Assembly (NCBI GenBank): GCA_036925085.1
Contig: JAUPFP010000004.1
Coordinates: 9,398,938 to 9,462,937, forward strand
Origin: Brachycybe producta
Taxonomy: Eukaryota > Arthropoda > Diplopoda > Playtdesmida > Andrognathidae
Reading direction: 5' to 3'
Length of the DNA stretch: 64,000 bases
The notes below the pieces were generated by a model. That model did no database searches and was not told the origin of the DNA. It saw nothing but the letters and a program-made list of their open reading frames with translations. The position numbers and the translations under genes were made by a program. Of the stretch, positions 1 through 12,000 are shown in pieces (position 1 is the first letter of the stretch; every line of letters starts with the position of its first letter).

Positions 1-2375
1 TGTAGTACTGACTAATAGTCCGGAGTTATTATCCAATGTTAGGGTATCAGGGGAATTAGTGATCATCAGATTGTCTTATGTGATGTTAATGCATGTGTGG
101 AAAAAATTTCTGAGGTTAAGAGTAGTTTCTTTTTAACAAATGTAATTGGGATGGCTTTAAGTCACATTTGATAGATAATTTTCATAAATTTAAAGAATGT
201 TTTCATCCTCAAAATGTGAATTTGAATTGGTCACGATTTCATAGTTTAATTTTAAATGGGTCTTCCTCCTTTATTCCAACCAAGGTAGTTAGAGACTGTG
301 CCACACCAGTATGGTACACCAGCAAAGTTAAAAGGGCTCTTCGTAAGCAACGCTTATGGAGGAATAGGGCTAGAAATCACCCAAAATTAGTGAATTGCAA
401 TGAATTCCGTATTGCACGCACAGCAGCGAAACGGGAAATCTTGTTAGCTCATGATAATTTTAAAACAGAAATGCTTGGAGAATGGTTAAAAACGGACCCA
501 AAATTATTTTGGCGTTACATCAAGAACTCTAGGCGAAGTAGAGAATCTATTCCTTCTCTGGTTGACACAAATGGGAAGCTTGTTTCAGATCCAGTAGGGA
601 AAGCTACCTTATTAAATGAACAATACAAGAAGGTCTTCACAATTGATGATGGCATACCACATGAGGGTTTTCCTTCAACATCTCTTTTTATGGATCAAAT
701 TGTAATAACTGCAGATGGGATAGTCAAGCAACTTCTAAAATTAGACTCAAATAAAACCTGTGGTCCAGATGGGATGTATGCTATCATTTTAAAAAATCTT
801 GCACAAGAGTTGGGTCCATACCTTCAGTTAATTTTTCAACAGAGTTTAGATGTAGGTATTGTACCAGATATGTGGAAATTAGCTAATGTTAGTCCAATTT
901 TTAAATCAGGAGACAAGTCTCAGGTAACTAATTACAGACCCGTGTCTTTAACCTCGATAGTTTGCAAGGTCCTTGAACATATTATATATTCCTCAATGAA
1001 TTTTCTTATGGAAAACAATCTTTTGTGTGATAACCAGCATGGGTTTCTTAGGGGGCGTTCATGTGAAACCCAGCTTATTCTTTTAGTTGATGACCTTCAG
1101 AAAATTTTAGACAAAGGCAGTCAGATAGATTTGGTTTTTCTTGATCTCTGCAAGGCATTTGACACAGTTTCTCACTCAAAACTAATGACAAAAATTAGTG
1201 GGTATGGATTGGGTGAACAGGTGTATAAATGGGTGCATTCTTTTTTGAGTGATAGGAAACAAAGGGTTGTTGCAGGTGGGTCTGAATCTGACTGGATAGG
1301 GGTTACATCAGGGGTTCCTCAGGGTAGTGTGTTGGGTGCACTTCTGTTTCTTTTGTATATCAATGACCTCAGCAGTCAAGTTAGCAGCAATTGCCGGCTA
1401 TTTGCAGATGATACAATAATTTATCGTGAGGTTACCTCTGACAATGATTGCCATATTATTGATAGTGACTTGAAAGCAATAGAGGCATGGTGTTCTAAAT
1501 GGCAACTTCAACTTAATAAGGGAAAATGTTGTGTAATGAGGGTAGCTAGGGGAAAGAATCCAATAATATTTCCATATAGAATAGGGGCCATTCCACTTAA
1601 TAACGTAAATTCTTATAAATATTTGGGGGTAACGATTACAGCTAAACTTTCTTGGAAGCTGCATGTCGAACAGATTATTTCCAAGTCTATGCAGATGCTT
1701 AGGTTTAGTCAACGCGTTCTAAAAAGGTGTCCCAGGGAGGTAAAATGTATAGCATATCAATCATTAGTACGTCCCCATCTAGAATACTGCAGCTCCGTGT
1801 GGAATCCCCACACTGAGGACTTAGCTCACTCTATAGAAATGGTCTAACACAGGGCTGCTAGGTTTGTTTGTGGTAAATATGGATATGCCGACAGTGTAAC
1901 TAAAATGCTTTCAGAGCTTGGTTGGGATAGTTTACTTGCAAGACGTTCAGATTTTAATCTTAATATCTTTAATCGAATGCTAGAAGGCTCTTGCCCTAAA
2001 CCTACTTCAAGTAAACTTTGCAGGGCATTATATTTGGGTAGGGGTGACCACTCTAACAAAGTTGGAGAGATTTTTGTACGAACAGATTCTTATTACTGGT
2101 CATTTGTCCCGAGGGCGATTCGACAATGGAACTCGCTTGCTGGGGATTTTGTGCAGGAAAAACGTATTTTATGGGAGTCATAATTTTGTTTTGTTTTGAC
2201 AATGCATATATTTGCAGCATTAAAAAATATTGAAATTGTTGTTGGGTTTATATCATTAGGGTTTTATATTTTCTGGTTTTGACAGTGCATTTTCTATGCT
2301 GCACTTGGACTCTTGTCCCTCTGCCATAGGCCTTTATGGCTGCTTGCAGAGTAATTTTTCAAATTCAAATTCAGA
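1..2375 (+). mobile_element. CR1/L2/Jockey-group non-LTR retrotransposon (LINE), 5'-truncated and degraded
   Basis: This codes for the reverse transcriptase of a LINE, which copies its own RNA at a nicked target. Bases 52-120 still read as the end of an apurinic-type endonuclease (GISDHQIVLCD, the SDH motif) in another frame. The long frame 168-1847 holds the reverse transcriptase: CGPDGM near 760, NYRPVSLTS near 930, HGFLRGRSCETQ near 1040, the catalytic FADDT at 1401-1415 and SGVPQGSVLG near 1310. TAA at 1845-1847 follows IEMV. The same frame reopens at once with HRAARFV and runs to 2183, ending in the usual LINE domain (YYWSFVPRAIRQWNSL). A 3' UTR with a short AAATTC-like repeat ends near 2375. 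The 5' end is off the window or truncated. The clade within the Jockey superfamily is an inference. Confidence 0.9.
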
Positions 2376-2900
2376 GGCAAGTGGTACCAAGTTGTGTTTG
2401 GTTTCCATGTGTTGCAACAAATTTATTGAGTTCGGTTTCATCAGCTTCCAGGTTGGCTATCGGCTGCCCCTCCAACAGGGTTGTGCACCAAGGAGCGCTA
2501 ACGGGTCTTCGGCCCAAATTGACATAGACCCTGGGCTAAGCCCTAATGTCCAGAGGTCAACTCGGCCCACCTTGGTTGCTCTTCCTAGATCTCTTTAGAG
2601 TCGATTGTCCCGACCACTATGCCTAGTAAGTGCTTTAGTGCGTGCCAATAGCAATATTACACAAAACATCGGTCCCTGACTTAGAAGGGTATCATTCCCC
2701 TTGTCAGTTGTCCAATGCCAGTGGGTACCAACACCTCCAAGATCTACCATGCCCATGTGTCTCCTTCCAGAGTGGTTATGTTCTGGGGAGAGTGTTCCTC
2801 ACGTGGAAGGTATTTCATATCATTATTCATAGTCAGATCAAGCGGTCGTTAGCCATGATTGGCCGGAATTCTTGAATTCGGTTTAGACAACCTGGTAGTT
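2376..2900. other. Intergenic, unassigned
   Basis: I see no coding feature with family-like sequence. Composition is less AT-rich than its surroundings, and the phrases around 2460-2620 look like old retroelement UTR, but I cannot name a family. Confidence 0.3.
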
Positions 2901-3214
2901 TGTGACACCCTTGAATATTCTCCAGGTTCACCTACGCTACCTCCTTTGAAGGTTATCAAAGGGGCTTAAGTTGGTTCAGGATGGTCGAATGTTCTGACCT
3001 TTGTTTCCACATGGTTAAAAGCGTGGATCCAGCAAGAGATGGTGCCAGGCACCAGAAAGGAAGGACTATGGCACAGAGAAGATAGTTGTATCATTTAGTA
3101 GGGTTGATCTCCGAGGCCACTCCGACTTGGTTGGACCTTGGCCGACACAGCCCTCGGAGGACCCGACAAGCCCCCACATCACGACAAGGCGATACAAGAT
3201 ATGGGGGTGTCACA
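2901..3214. repeat. LTR-like or TIR block (TGTGACACCC ... GGGTGTCACA)
   Basis: A 314-bp block opens with TGTGACACCC and closes with its reverse complement, giving the TG...CA ends of an LTR or the short TIR of a DNA element. The composition is unusually GC-rich for the region. I see no matching target duplication, so a solo LTR is only one reading. Confidence 0.4.
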
Positions 3215-3291
3215 TGTGAGTGTGACGTTTACTTCATAGATGTCATTGAGTCAACAACAGTGTTGCCTCTCTCCCTCCAGAAGCCAAATTT

Positions 3292-3466
3292 CCCTACAAA
3301 GTGGATATTTTTCAATACAAAGTGGATATTTTTCCCTACAAAGTGGATATTTTTCCCTACAAAGTGGATATTTTTCCCTACAAAGTGGATATTTTTCCCT
3401 ACAAAGTGGATATTTTTCCCTACAAAGTGGATATTTTTCCCTACAAAGTGGATATTTTTCCCTACA
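3292..3466 (+). repeat. 21-bp minisatellite, about 8 copies
   Basis: The unit TACAAAGTGGATATTTTTCCC repeats in tandem with only one variant near the left end (TTTTTCAA in place of TTTTTCCC). The unit is a multiple of three and lacks stops in several frames, so it opens spurious reading frames on both strands. Nothing suggests it is translated. Confidence 0.95.
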
Positions 3467-3522
3467 AGCGGTCACTCAACTATTACCTTAGACTATTACT
3501 AGTCTAGGCTATGCTATTTCTA

Positions 3523-3652
3523 ACAGGCGGTTAGAAAGAAGTCTGAACTTCAGTTGGCTCTGCCCTTGTTATGACGACCGGCAGCTTCTAATTGGCTGGT
3601 TATGTAGTCTGACGTTGAAAGGGACGGAGCATGTGACGTCAGACTACATAAC
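3523..3652 (+). mobile_element. ACAGG-family MITE, right end missing
   Basis: It begins ACAGGCGGTTAGAAA and carries the family core (GGCTCTGCCCTTGTTATGACG, then CTTCTAATTGG, then a GACGTCAGACTACATAACC stretch). The right TIR is missing; the sequence leaves the family near 3652. Confidence 0.75.
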
Positions 3653-3744
3653 CATGCATCGTATGACGTCCCCCCCTTCAATACTGGGTACACACGATCA
3701 ATTTACTATTTGAATACAAATGGAAGAAAAATTAAATTTGAATT

Positions 3745-3819
3745 AACTGATCGTGTGTAGCCTGTAGGTGGGTGGTTTTTTTGTACCCACCCACCTACGT
3801 GCAGGCTACACGATCAGTT
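3745..3819. repeat. Imperfect hairpin, ~32-bp arms
   Basis: AACTGATCGTGTGTAGCCTG pairs with CAGGCTACACGATCAGTT, extended by complementary GGTGGGTGG and CCCACCCACC, around a short T-rich loop. An outlying GTACACACGATCAATTTA at 3690 suggests this is part of a larger palindromic MITE. Confidence 0.75.
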
Positions 3820-4130
3820 CTTGGCTTGAGGAAAAGCCAGGATGGATAATCCAAAGGTAATCGTGCGTATCCGGCCTAAATGTGCTTTAACGCCACCGTC
3901 TCATTTTCACATTGCTGACCAATGACGGCACAATTCCAAATTTAAAGGTTTCGACACCTTTTCCTTTGTTATCCCACTCACACTCCCACAAATGACACGC
4001 TTTTAATTCTCATGTAGGCCACTCGTTTTGCTGCGCAAACAGGTGTATAATTCTAGTATATAATGCTTAGAATTCGTTTTACAGTGGAAAATCTCGTTGA
4101 GAAATTTCAACAAGGTTGAGGTGTTTTTTC

Positions 4131-4335
4131 ACAGCAGTTAGAAATCGGGGAGAACTTCAGTTGGCTCCGCCCTTGTTATGACGACCGGCAACTTCTAATT
4201 GGTTTGTTGTGTGGTTCGACGTTGAAAAGGGCGGAGCATGTGATGTCAGACTACATAACCAACTAATTAGAAGTTGCCGTTCGTCATAAAAAGGGCGGAG
4301 CCAACTGAAGTTCTTCCCGATTTCTAACTGCCTGT
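4131..4335. mobile_element. ACAGG-family MITE, complete, 8-bp target duplication
   Basis: This 205-bp palindromic element has arms running from ACAG(G)CAGTTAGAAATC to GATTTCTAACTGCCTGT. GTTTTTTC occurs on both sides (4123-4130 and 4336-4343). An 8-bp duplication is what hAT and P transposases leave, so it is probably a non-autonomous derivative of one of these. It has no coding sequence. Confidence 0.85.
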
Positions 4336-4339
4336 GTTT

Positions 4340-5278
4340 TTTCTTCTTCTAACTGACAATGTCAGTCCAAAAAAAAAACATGCTAAGACCGGGTCCACAT
4401 CAAGATCACCAAAAATGCAACATGAGTTCGAGACAGAAAAACACAACAAAAAGCGCCAGAAAAAAGCAGATATTGAAAACAAAATAAAACTGAAAACAAG
4501 TGTTTCAGTATGTTGGCGATAGCTTTGGTCATTTTGAATTTAGCCAATGGGAACAGTATTTTATTTTTTGCAGCATATATAACCCGCTCTACAGAAGCAA
4601 TAGTATTTTAAGTGGAATACTAAAGCTGCTTTTTGCTTGCAGTGTTGGCAGATGTACATTTGAACTAAATATTTCATTATTTTTTTACATTCTGGGGGGC
4701 CGAGCCCTCCAGACCTCCTGCAACAAGCCAAGTTTAACGGAACACCACCTAATTACCGCTATGTTATTTGTATTAACCATTATATTCACAGCTTGTTTTT
4801 ACTGAATGGGATAATACTGTTCACAGCTACTTTTATTGGGGGGGGGGGGGGAATACTGCGTTCCAATTGGCCAAATTCAAATTGACCAAATTCGCCAGTA
4901 TAGGTCGAACTGATAAGAACTGGTTACGAACCGAACCGAACCTAGTAGATTCTCATCATTCCAGGGAAATTAATGTATTTTAATTAGTTGTAGGATATAT
5001 CTAACTATAGTTTTACACAAAAATAACGCCATTTAGATGTAAATATTTATGAGAAACGGTAATTTATGGTGTAGTTAATGTGGTTAATGTGGTTTTCTCA
5101 CTTCAATTGGCCTAACATAATGTACCAAACCATAATAGTGAAGAAGCGGGGGCCACGTTTGTTCTGTTATTAGTTGCCGTATCGAATTTCTTTTTTCCTA
5201 ACACAAAACGAAATTTTCTTAAATGATATTTGTGTTTTTCACATAATATTTTTTATTATTTAAAACCATCCGTCATCG

Positions 5279-5280
<2 letters not shown>
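4340..5280. other. Intergenic, unassigned
   Basis: AT-rich sequence with a G homopolymer near 4840. I found no coding exon or named repeat. Lamin head and coil 1A exons, which should lie 5' of 5903, were not recognised here. Confidence 0.3.

Positions 5281-5306
<26 letters not shown>
5281..5306 (+). repeat. Poly-C tract (26 C)
   Basis: An uninterrupted C homopolymer. Its real length is uncertain in any assembly because such runs are error-prone. Confidence 0.9.
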
Positions 5307-5310
<4 letters not shown>

Positions 5311-5902
5311 CCCATTGTCAACTTGTGTGGGTGGAAAAGAAAGATAATCGCTTATGTCATCACCACCCACACATAAGCCAATACGTAACATTAAAAAATT
5401 CAATTCATGACTGGTTATTTGCTGTATATTACGGAGTTCTGCAGAGGACTTTTACAATTTTTTTTTAATCTCTACATTTCGACTTTTAGCACAGAATAAG
5501 GAGAACAACAGAAGGGAAACTGACAGAAAACGTAACAGAATTTTTCTGCGCATGTGCGGCGCTGCCGCATATGCTTTTGACTGTTCTTTTTGTGCAAACT
5601 TTGTGAATACATATGTACATGTTGATGATTTTGTGTGCGCTTGTGGGTGAGGCTATTATACTAACAAGAATGTGATAAGGTGCAGCGTGGCGTTTTTTTT
5701 AAATGCTTTACATTTTTTTAGTTGTATTGTGAGATAAAAAAAAATTGAATCTAAATTTTGGTCGAAAAGGGACGTCACGTTGTGAGGTGGTTTTACTCAA
5801 GTGACACTACAGCCAAAAAATCCGGTTTTGAATTTTTGCTGAAATAAAGCATACAAAATAGCGAAAAAAGCTTTTGCAATCGCGTGTTTTTATCATTTGC
5901 AG

Positions 5903-6035
5903 GTTGCAGAAAAAAGAAAAAGACCTCGCAACTGCCGAAAAGAATGTTTTGTATCAGCAGGGAAAACTTCATGAGATTCAGGGTCGGCTGAATCAAGCTC
6001 AGGCCGAAAAAAAGACGGCCGACGATGAAAACAAA
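5903..6035 (+). CDS. Lam: Lamin exon a (coil 1B)
   Basis: Follows TTTGCAG and ends before GTTTGT. One leading base completes an upstream codon, then 44 codons of heptad-patterned sequence ([12 protein letters not shown] ... [10 protein letters not shown]). Acceptor use at 5911 instead of 5903 cannot be excluded. Confidence 0.85.
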
Positions 6036-9000
6036 GTTTGTGGCATTTTTGGGCTTTGTTACATTTTGTATTCACGTTCTGAACGAAACTTAAATCTTTC
6101 CAGGATCTGAAGTCGCAACTGGAGACTGCACTCAAACAAGGGGAAAGTATTCGGCGACATTTGGAGCAAGAGACACTTTCAAGAGTCGACCTCGAAAATA
6201 GACTGCAAAGTCTTAAGGAGGAGTTGACTTTCAAGCAGCAGTTACACGAGAGGGTAGGAAATAAAGCCCGATGAACGAGTGAATTTGTTTGTAATGTTTG
6301 ATTTTGGTTCTTAGGAAGTTGCGGAAACTCGAACACGTAAGCAGGTGGAGATATCCGAAATCGACGGCCAACTGCAGGAGCAGTATGAACAGAAATTGGC
6401 AGATACACTGATGGAGTTGCGGGAACAATACGAGACTCAAATGCAGCTGAATCGAGACGAAATTGAGTCGCTTTTCAATGCAAAGGTGTGACTCGTAATG
6501 TGCTTTTTTGACCTCCATTGCTCTAAAGATCAATGGAGGTATATAGGATCATGCAAGAAAAGGGGAAAAAAAGGATGTCTGTGTGTGTGTATGTATGTGT
6601 GTGTGTATGTGTGTGTGTGTGTCCGGAACCGATTTAGTTCCTCGAACAACTCAAGAACGGAATGAGATAAAGACATGCAGTATTTTTTATTTGATTCCGT
6701 GGGTCAACATGAAGCTCCTGACAAAAAATTAGAAAATTTTACCCAGGGGTTATTTTTTTATGATTTTTTTAGAAACAAATTTTGAGTTTTTGGTCATAAT
6801 TTTTAGTGGGTCGAACAACTCGAAAACGGGGCCACCTACAATAAAATGTCATCAGACTTAAAATGATGTAAACATTCTGACGATGAAACTGCAAAAAAAT
6901 TGGAATTTTAGAGCGATTCCATATATATAATTTCGATTTTTTAAAAACGTAATTTTTTTTTCAAAAAATCGAGATTCTTCCTCTTTCCAGTTGTAGCATT
7001 CGAAAGGGGGGACTTTTCTATTATTTAGGAGGGGTGTTCCTTTTTATGTTCTGTTATTATTTTTGTATATTAGAATACATGTGACGTATTTTCATTTTAA
7101 ACCCATATTATTACAAATGAATGACGCATGCGCATCACATGTAACTATGTCATGTACATGAGTACATACATGTGTGATTATCTATATACATATGCGCACA
7201 CGTGTGTACATGTGCGTACACATGCGCACACGTGTGTACATGTGCGTACACATGCGCACACGTGTGTACATGTGCGTACACATGCGCACACGTGTGTACA
7301 TGTGCGTACACATGCGCACACGTGTGTACATGTGCGTACACATGCGCACACGTGTGTACACGTGCGTACACATGCGCACACGTGTGTACACGTGCGTACA
7401 CATGCGCACACGTGTGTACACGTGCGTACACATGCACACACGTGTGTACACGTGCGTACACATGCGCACACGTGTGTACACGTGCGCACACGTGTGTACA
7501 CGTGCGCACACGTGTGTACATGTGCGTACACGTGTGCACACGTGTGTACATGTGCGTACACATGCGCACAATGAAAAAAAGTTGGTTATTTGATATATGA
7601 AAGCATATATTAAAGCAATGGAGGTCTATAGGGTTCCTTGAATCCCTTGTTTACATGATAACTTTGTGATTTTTTTTTTTTTTTTAATTTGCAGATTGAA
7701 GACCTGAATCGTCTTAACGATCAGCATACTCATAGCAACTCTGTGATTCGTGAGCAACTGATGCAAACAAAATCTCGTTTCAGCAGCGTTCAAGCAAAGT
7801 TGAACGAGCTCACGGGTCAAGTAAGTACATTGGATTTTAAGACGATTCCACGTGCACTTAATTTATACGTTTTATTATTGCTTCAACTAGAATGCTTCAC
7901 TCGAAGCTCGCATCCGAGAACTCGAACAGCAGCTGGCCGACGATCAAAGAGAGCATATGAACCTGTTGAACATGAGAGATGCCGAAATGTCGAAGCTAAG
8001 GGACGAAGTAGCCGATCAATTGAAAGACTATCAAGATCTTATGGGGACGAAGGTTGCTCTTGATATGGAAATTGCAGCTTATCGTAGCCTATTGGAAGGC
8101 GAAGAAGCCAGGTGGGTTTTTGTTGTTTTAAGTTACGGACAGTTTGTTTCCTTCCAGCTTTAAAACATGACAATTAACTTTTGTAATACTTCAGAAATTT
8201 CCTCTTTTGACAAATTTATCCGACAGTTTTTGCTTTCGAGCAGTAACAAAAAGATGCAACCAAATAGTTGAGTCGCTAGTGACTGGCCACCAGAAATCTT
8301 TTATTTATTTTTTTTTGTAATAGGCTCTGGTAATAGGTTTGCAGCGCTTTGAATTTCATCTATAAAACAACTAACCTCACAATAACATACGTACCAAAGA
8401 AAAGACCCAAAAAAAATTGCAAAAGTAATAAAAAACGAGTCAAAAGTCAGGGCCACCTTGAACGTCTTCTGAACAACGAGTGGTACACACGTGAAACCTT
8501 ATGAAACTCGTATATGGGTTGGTCGAATCTTTTGGCACTATGCTTGTGTCGGTCGACCATCTTGGATTCAACTGAAGAAGTTTCAATGGGAAGGGGAGGG
8601 GGTTCTTCGTTTAAGGCTAGCATTTCATGAGAAAATGCATTGGTGAAATCAGTCATTCAGTATCTAACCCATTTTATATGGAGAAGCATGTTATTGTTTA
8701 AAGCTTTGTGTGGCTCATAATGGCATTCTGAGCATATCATGTAAAACCGCACTCGTGTATGCTGTATTTAAACCTAGAATTTTTGCTGTTAAAATTTTTT
8801 TAAAAAAAGAATTCTACGAATTAAGTCGATTTACGAATATTTTTTGACATTTTTTTTGCTTTTTATAATCGAAGTAATTTAAGATTGATGAAAAAATGTC
8901 TGAATGTTTTTTTTTTTAAAAAAACTTCAGTAAAAACGTAATTAAACTTTGTAGTTTGCGACTTAAGTTTGACGGAAACGACAAACATGAATATAGAGTT

Positions 9001-12000
9001 AGCAACGTTTTGTACGAAATTTAGTTTAATGAAATTTATATGTTTCAATTAAATGATTTCGTTTTCGTTTCGATTTCGTACTTCAGTTAGCAAAACAACA
9101 CGAAAAAAACGAAAAAAGCAAACGTTGTCCTTATATGACGATTTGTGTTGTCATTTTTTGACTAATTAAGCACTGCTAAACGTAAATTTGTTAACTTTTA
9201 TTCTCTCTAGTTATTATTCTCATCTTAATCGAAAACCTCCCATAAAGGGGTGGTTACTCCTTAAGAATCGACATCGTTTTCCATCAAAGGGGTGTAAAAG
9301 TGGCGTCGTTTTTGAAGTTTCTCAAACGTTACTTGTGATTTTTTAAAATTATTTTTAGGTATTTTTACGAGCATTTTTTAATTGGATGTTTTTTGCTTAT
9401 AAGAGTTATAATAGTTTATAAAAATATAACCATATTTGCCAATTTTTGTCATTATATCACTTGATCCGCATATATTTAAAGTGCACACTGCACTTTGAAA
9501 ACTTAATATTGGACAACTTTAAAAATGAAAAATAAACATATTGCCGCCGCGAATGTGTATTTTAAAAATTACCAGTTTTTCTTTAACAGCGGGGATCTAT
9601 GGGCTCAATAAAAAAAAACGATGCTAGCGCTGTTTGTGGAGATTTTTCGAAGTAACTTTGTGATGTTGATTCTTAAATTGATATAAGATACGCCCAGATA
9701 CGACCAAAGCACAGGCGACACCCTGCGCCCCCTCCAAGGGCACCCCGTTGCGGCGTATCTTTTGCTTATCGTGTTCAGTCGGTACTGATTGTGATCATTT
9801 CGTACGAAATATTTATTTTACAACAAAATGAGGCAAAAGTGACGTCAAAATCTATCATTTGGTAAATAAAATGTCGTGCAACTTTGTGACCATTACTATA
9901 TGGTGTTACTAAAACTTCATCCGTATGTCTGTTGTTCAATGAAGATACATTAAAGCACAAAGCGCAAAATAAAGTATTGTTCATTATGTGATTGGTTTAT
10001 ATAAATTTTTAAAAGGTCCTTCTATTTTTAAATAAGGTTCAAAATTGTACGTTTTTTTAACTCCATGTTAAATCCCATAGACATAAAGAAAAAAAATCCC
10101 ACAGAAGTTTCAAGAATATCCTGAACAAAACCATTTTAGTGGGACTGTAATGTTACTTAAATTTGCTTTAGCTTAACGTAGGTTTCTAATGAAGATGTAA
10201 CCAGTGAAATGTGATTTTGATGTGCATACTTATTGTACATTAGGGATTCATTAAAATCAGACCAGTTGCAAACTACAGTGTATATGAAACCTGCATAATT
10301 TGATTTGCCACTTACAGATTTAACCTTTCTGGAAATATGCAATCTCCGTCTTCCGGGCGTGGTGTTAAACGCCGTAGAACGGTTTTGTCTCGCATGGAAG
10401 ACTCTTCGAGAAACTTCGAAACTAGCGCGACTGCAACGGGAGAGATTGAGATAGTTGAGCAGGACGTCGAGGGAAAGTTCGTAAAGTTACACAATAAAGG
10501 AGAAAGCGTAATTTATTATTCGAAACTCGAATTGTGGGTTGGTCTGTAACATTTCTAAAACAACTTATAGGACATTAATATCGGCGGTTGGCAATTGCAC
10601 CGAAAAGCTGGTGAGCAAACCACCAGCTACAAATTTCATCGTTCGGTCAATGTAAAGTCGGGAGCCTCCGTTACGGTATGCATCACATTTTTTTTATAAT
10701 GTTTGTTTTGTATGTAAAACATGCGAATGTCACGGACAATTTTTTTTTGCAGGTCTGGTCTTCCGATGCTGAAGCAACTCACAATCCACCTACCGATTAC
10801 GTAATGAAGTCCCAAAAATGGGTTGTAAGTGGGAACGTGACAACGAAACTGACGAACAATTCTGGGGAGGTAGTGTCACATTTTGACTTACAAAGTTCCT
10901 AAACATATTGGAAGTTCTTATTTTTAATCACTAATTTCGTTTGGCTGTGGGTTTCAGGAAGTTGCTAGTCGTAACACTTATCGTAACATCCTCAGTACGT
11001 CTTCGTTGCGATCAGAGGGAACATGGAAACCAGAGGAACTTTACCACCAGCAGGTCACTTACTAAGAAAACATTTTCTTGTATTCTTTTTTAATTTTTGA
11101 CATTTTTATTGAGAATATTGGCATGCATCTACTAGGGCGCCTGCGGGATTGTATCATAATTGGTGGAGGTGGGGAAGGGTTGAGTGGCGAAGACTAAATT
11201 TGAAAATCACTACAATGGGGCACAATTTGTGCCCAATATCTAAAATTATTATTGAGCTGAAATACTAGCTGCAATCGAAACATTTTGTGGCTCACGATAT
11301 GTCAGCATTAGGTCATTTAAAAAATTAAATAATAGAAATGGAAAATCAGGGAAGTGAGGGAGTTGACATCATTTACAACAAAAAGGGATATATTGCACCT
11401 CGGCTGGAAGCGTGGCATAACTAAAAAACACTTTTTTTGGGAAAATGAGTTTTAAAGTTAAGAGAAGATTCATGGCTTACTTTGCTGAGCTATTTAAGAG
11501 CAAAAAACAGTTTTGACTATTCACGATGTGGGTTTATTTGGCTCGCTTACAATAGATTGAGATAGAAAAAATGCAACTTTAAACTCATCCCCCCTTCCCA
11601 CTAAAAAAGTGGTTTTTTGAATTGTGCCACACTTTCAGCTGAGGTGAAATATAATAAAGGATACAGGAATACGGTGTCACAGGTGGCGTTAACCTATTAT
11701 CAAATTATGAACGGGTGAAATACAAAGGAGACATGCATAAAAATGAAGCCTTTGTCCATACTGATTTCGGTATAAGTCATGAAGTTTTCCAATTTTCAAG
11801 ATGTCCAAGTTTTATGCGTAATACAACAGTGGTGATATGAGGTGCTCTGGAATGTATAGAATATCAATAATTGACATTTTTATATCGGTGTAGCCTAGCG
11901 TCCTGCATCGACTAGGGTGGTCGTTAGCCGATAGCTGTTGGCCGAATTTCTTTATATAGGTTATAGACAAATTTTTTTGTGTAGCCTATTTGTTTAATTT

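Noticed and set aside
3086-3507. Open frames rich in KWIFFPT or CREKYPL repeats
   Set aside because: They are translations of the 21-bp minisatellite and occur on both strands.
7128-7600. Six overlapping long open frames at 7128-7600
   Set aside because: They arise because strict purine-pyrimidine alternation cannot form a stop codon; the tract is intronic.
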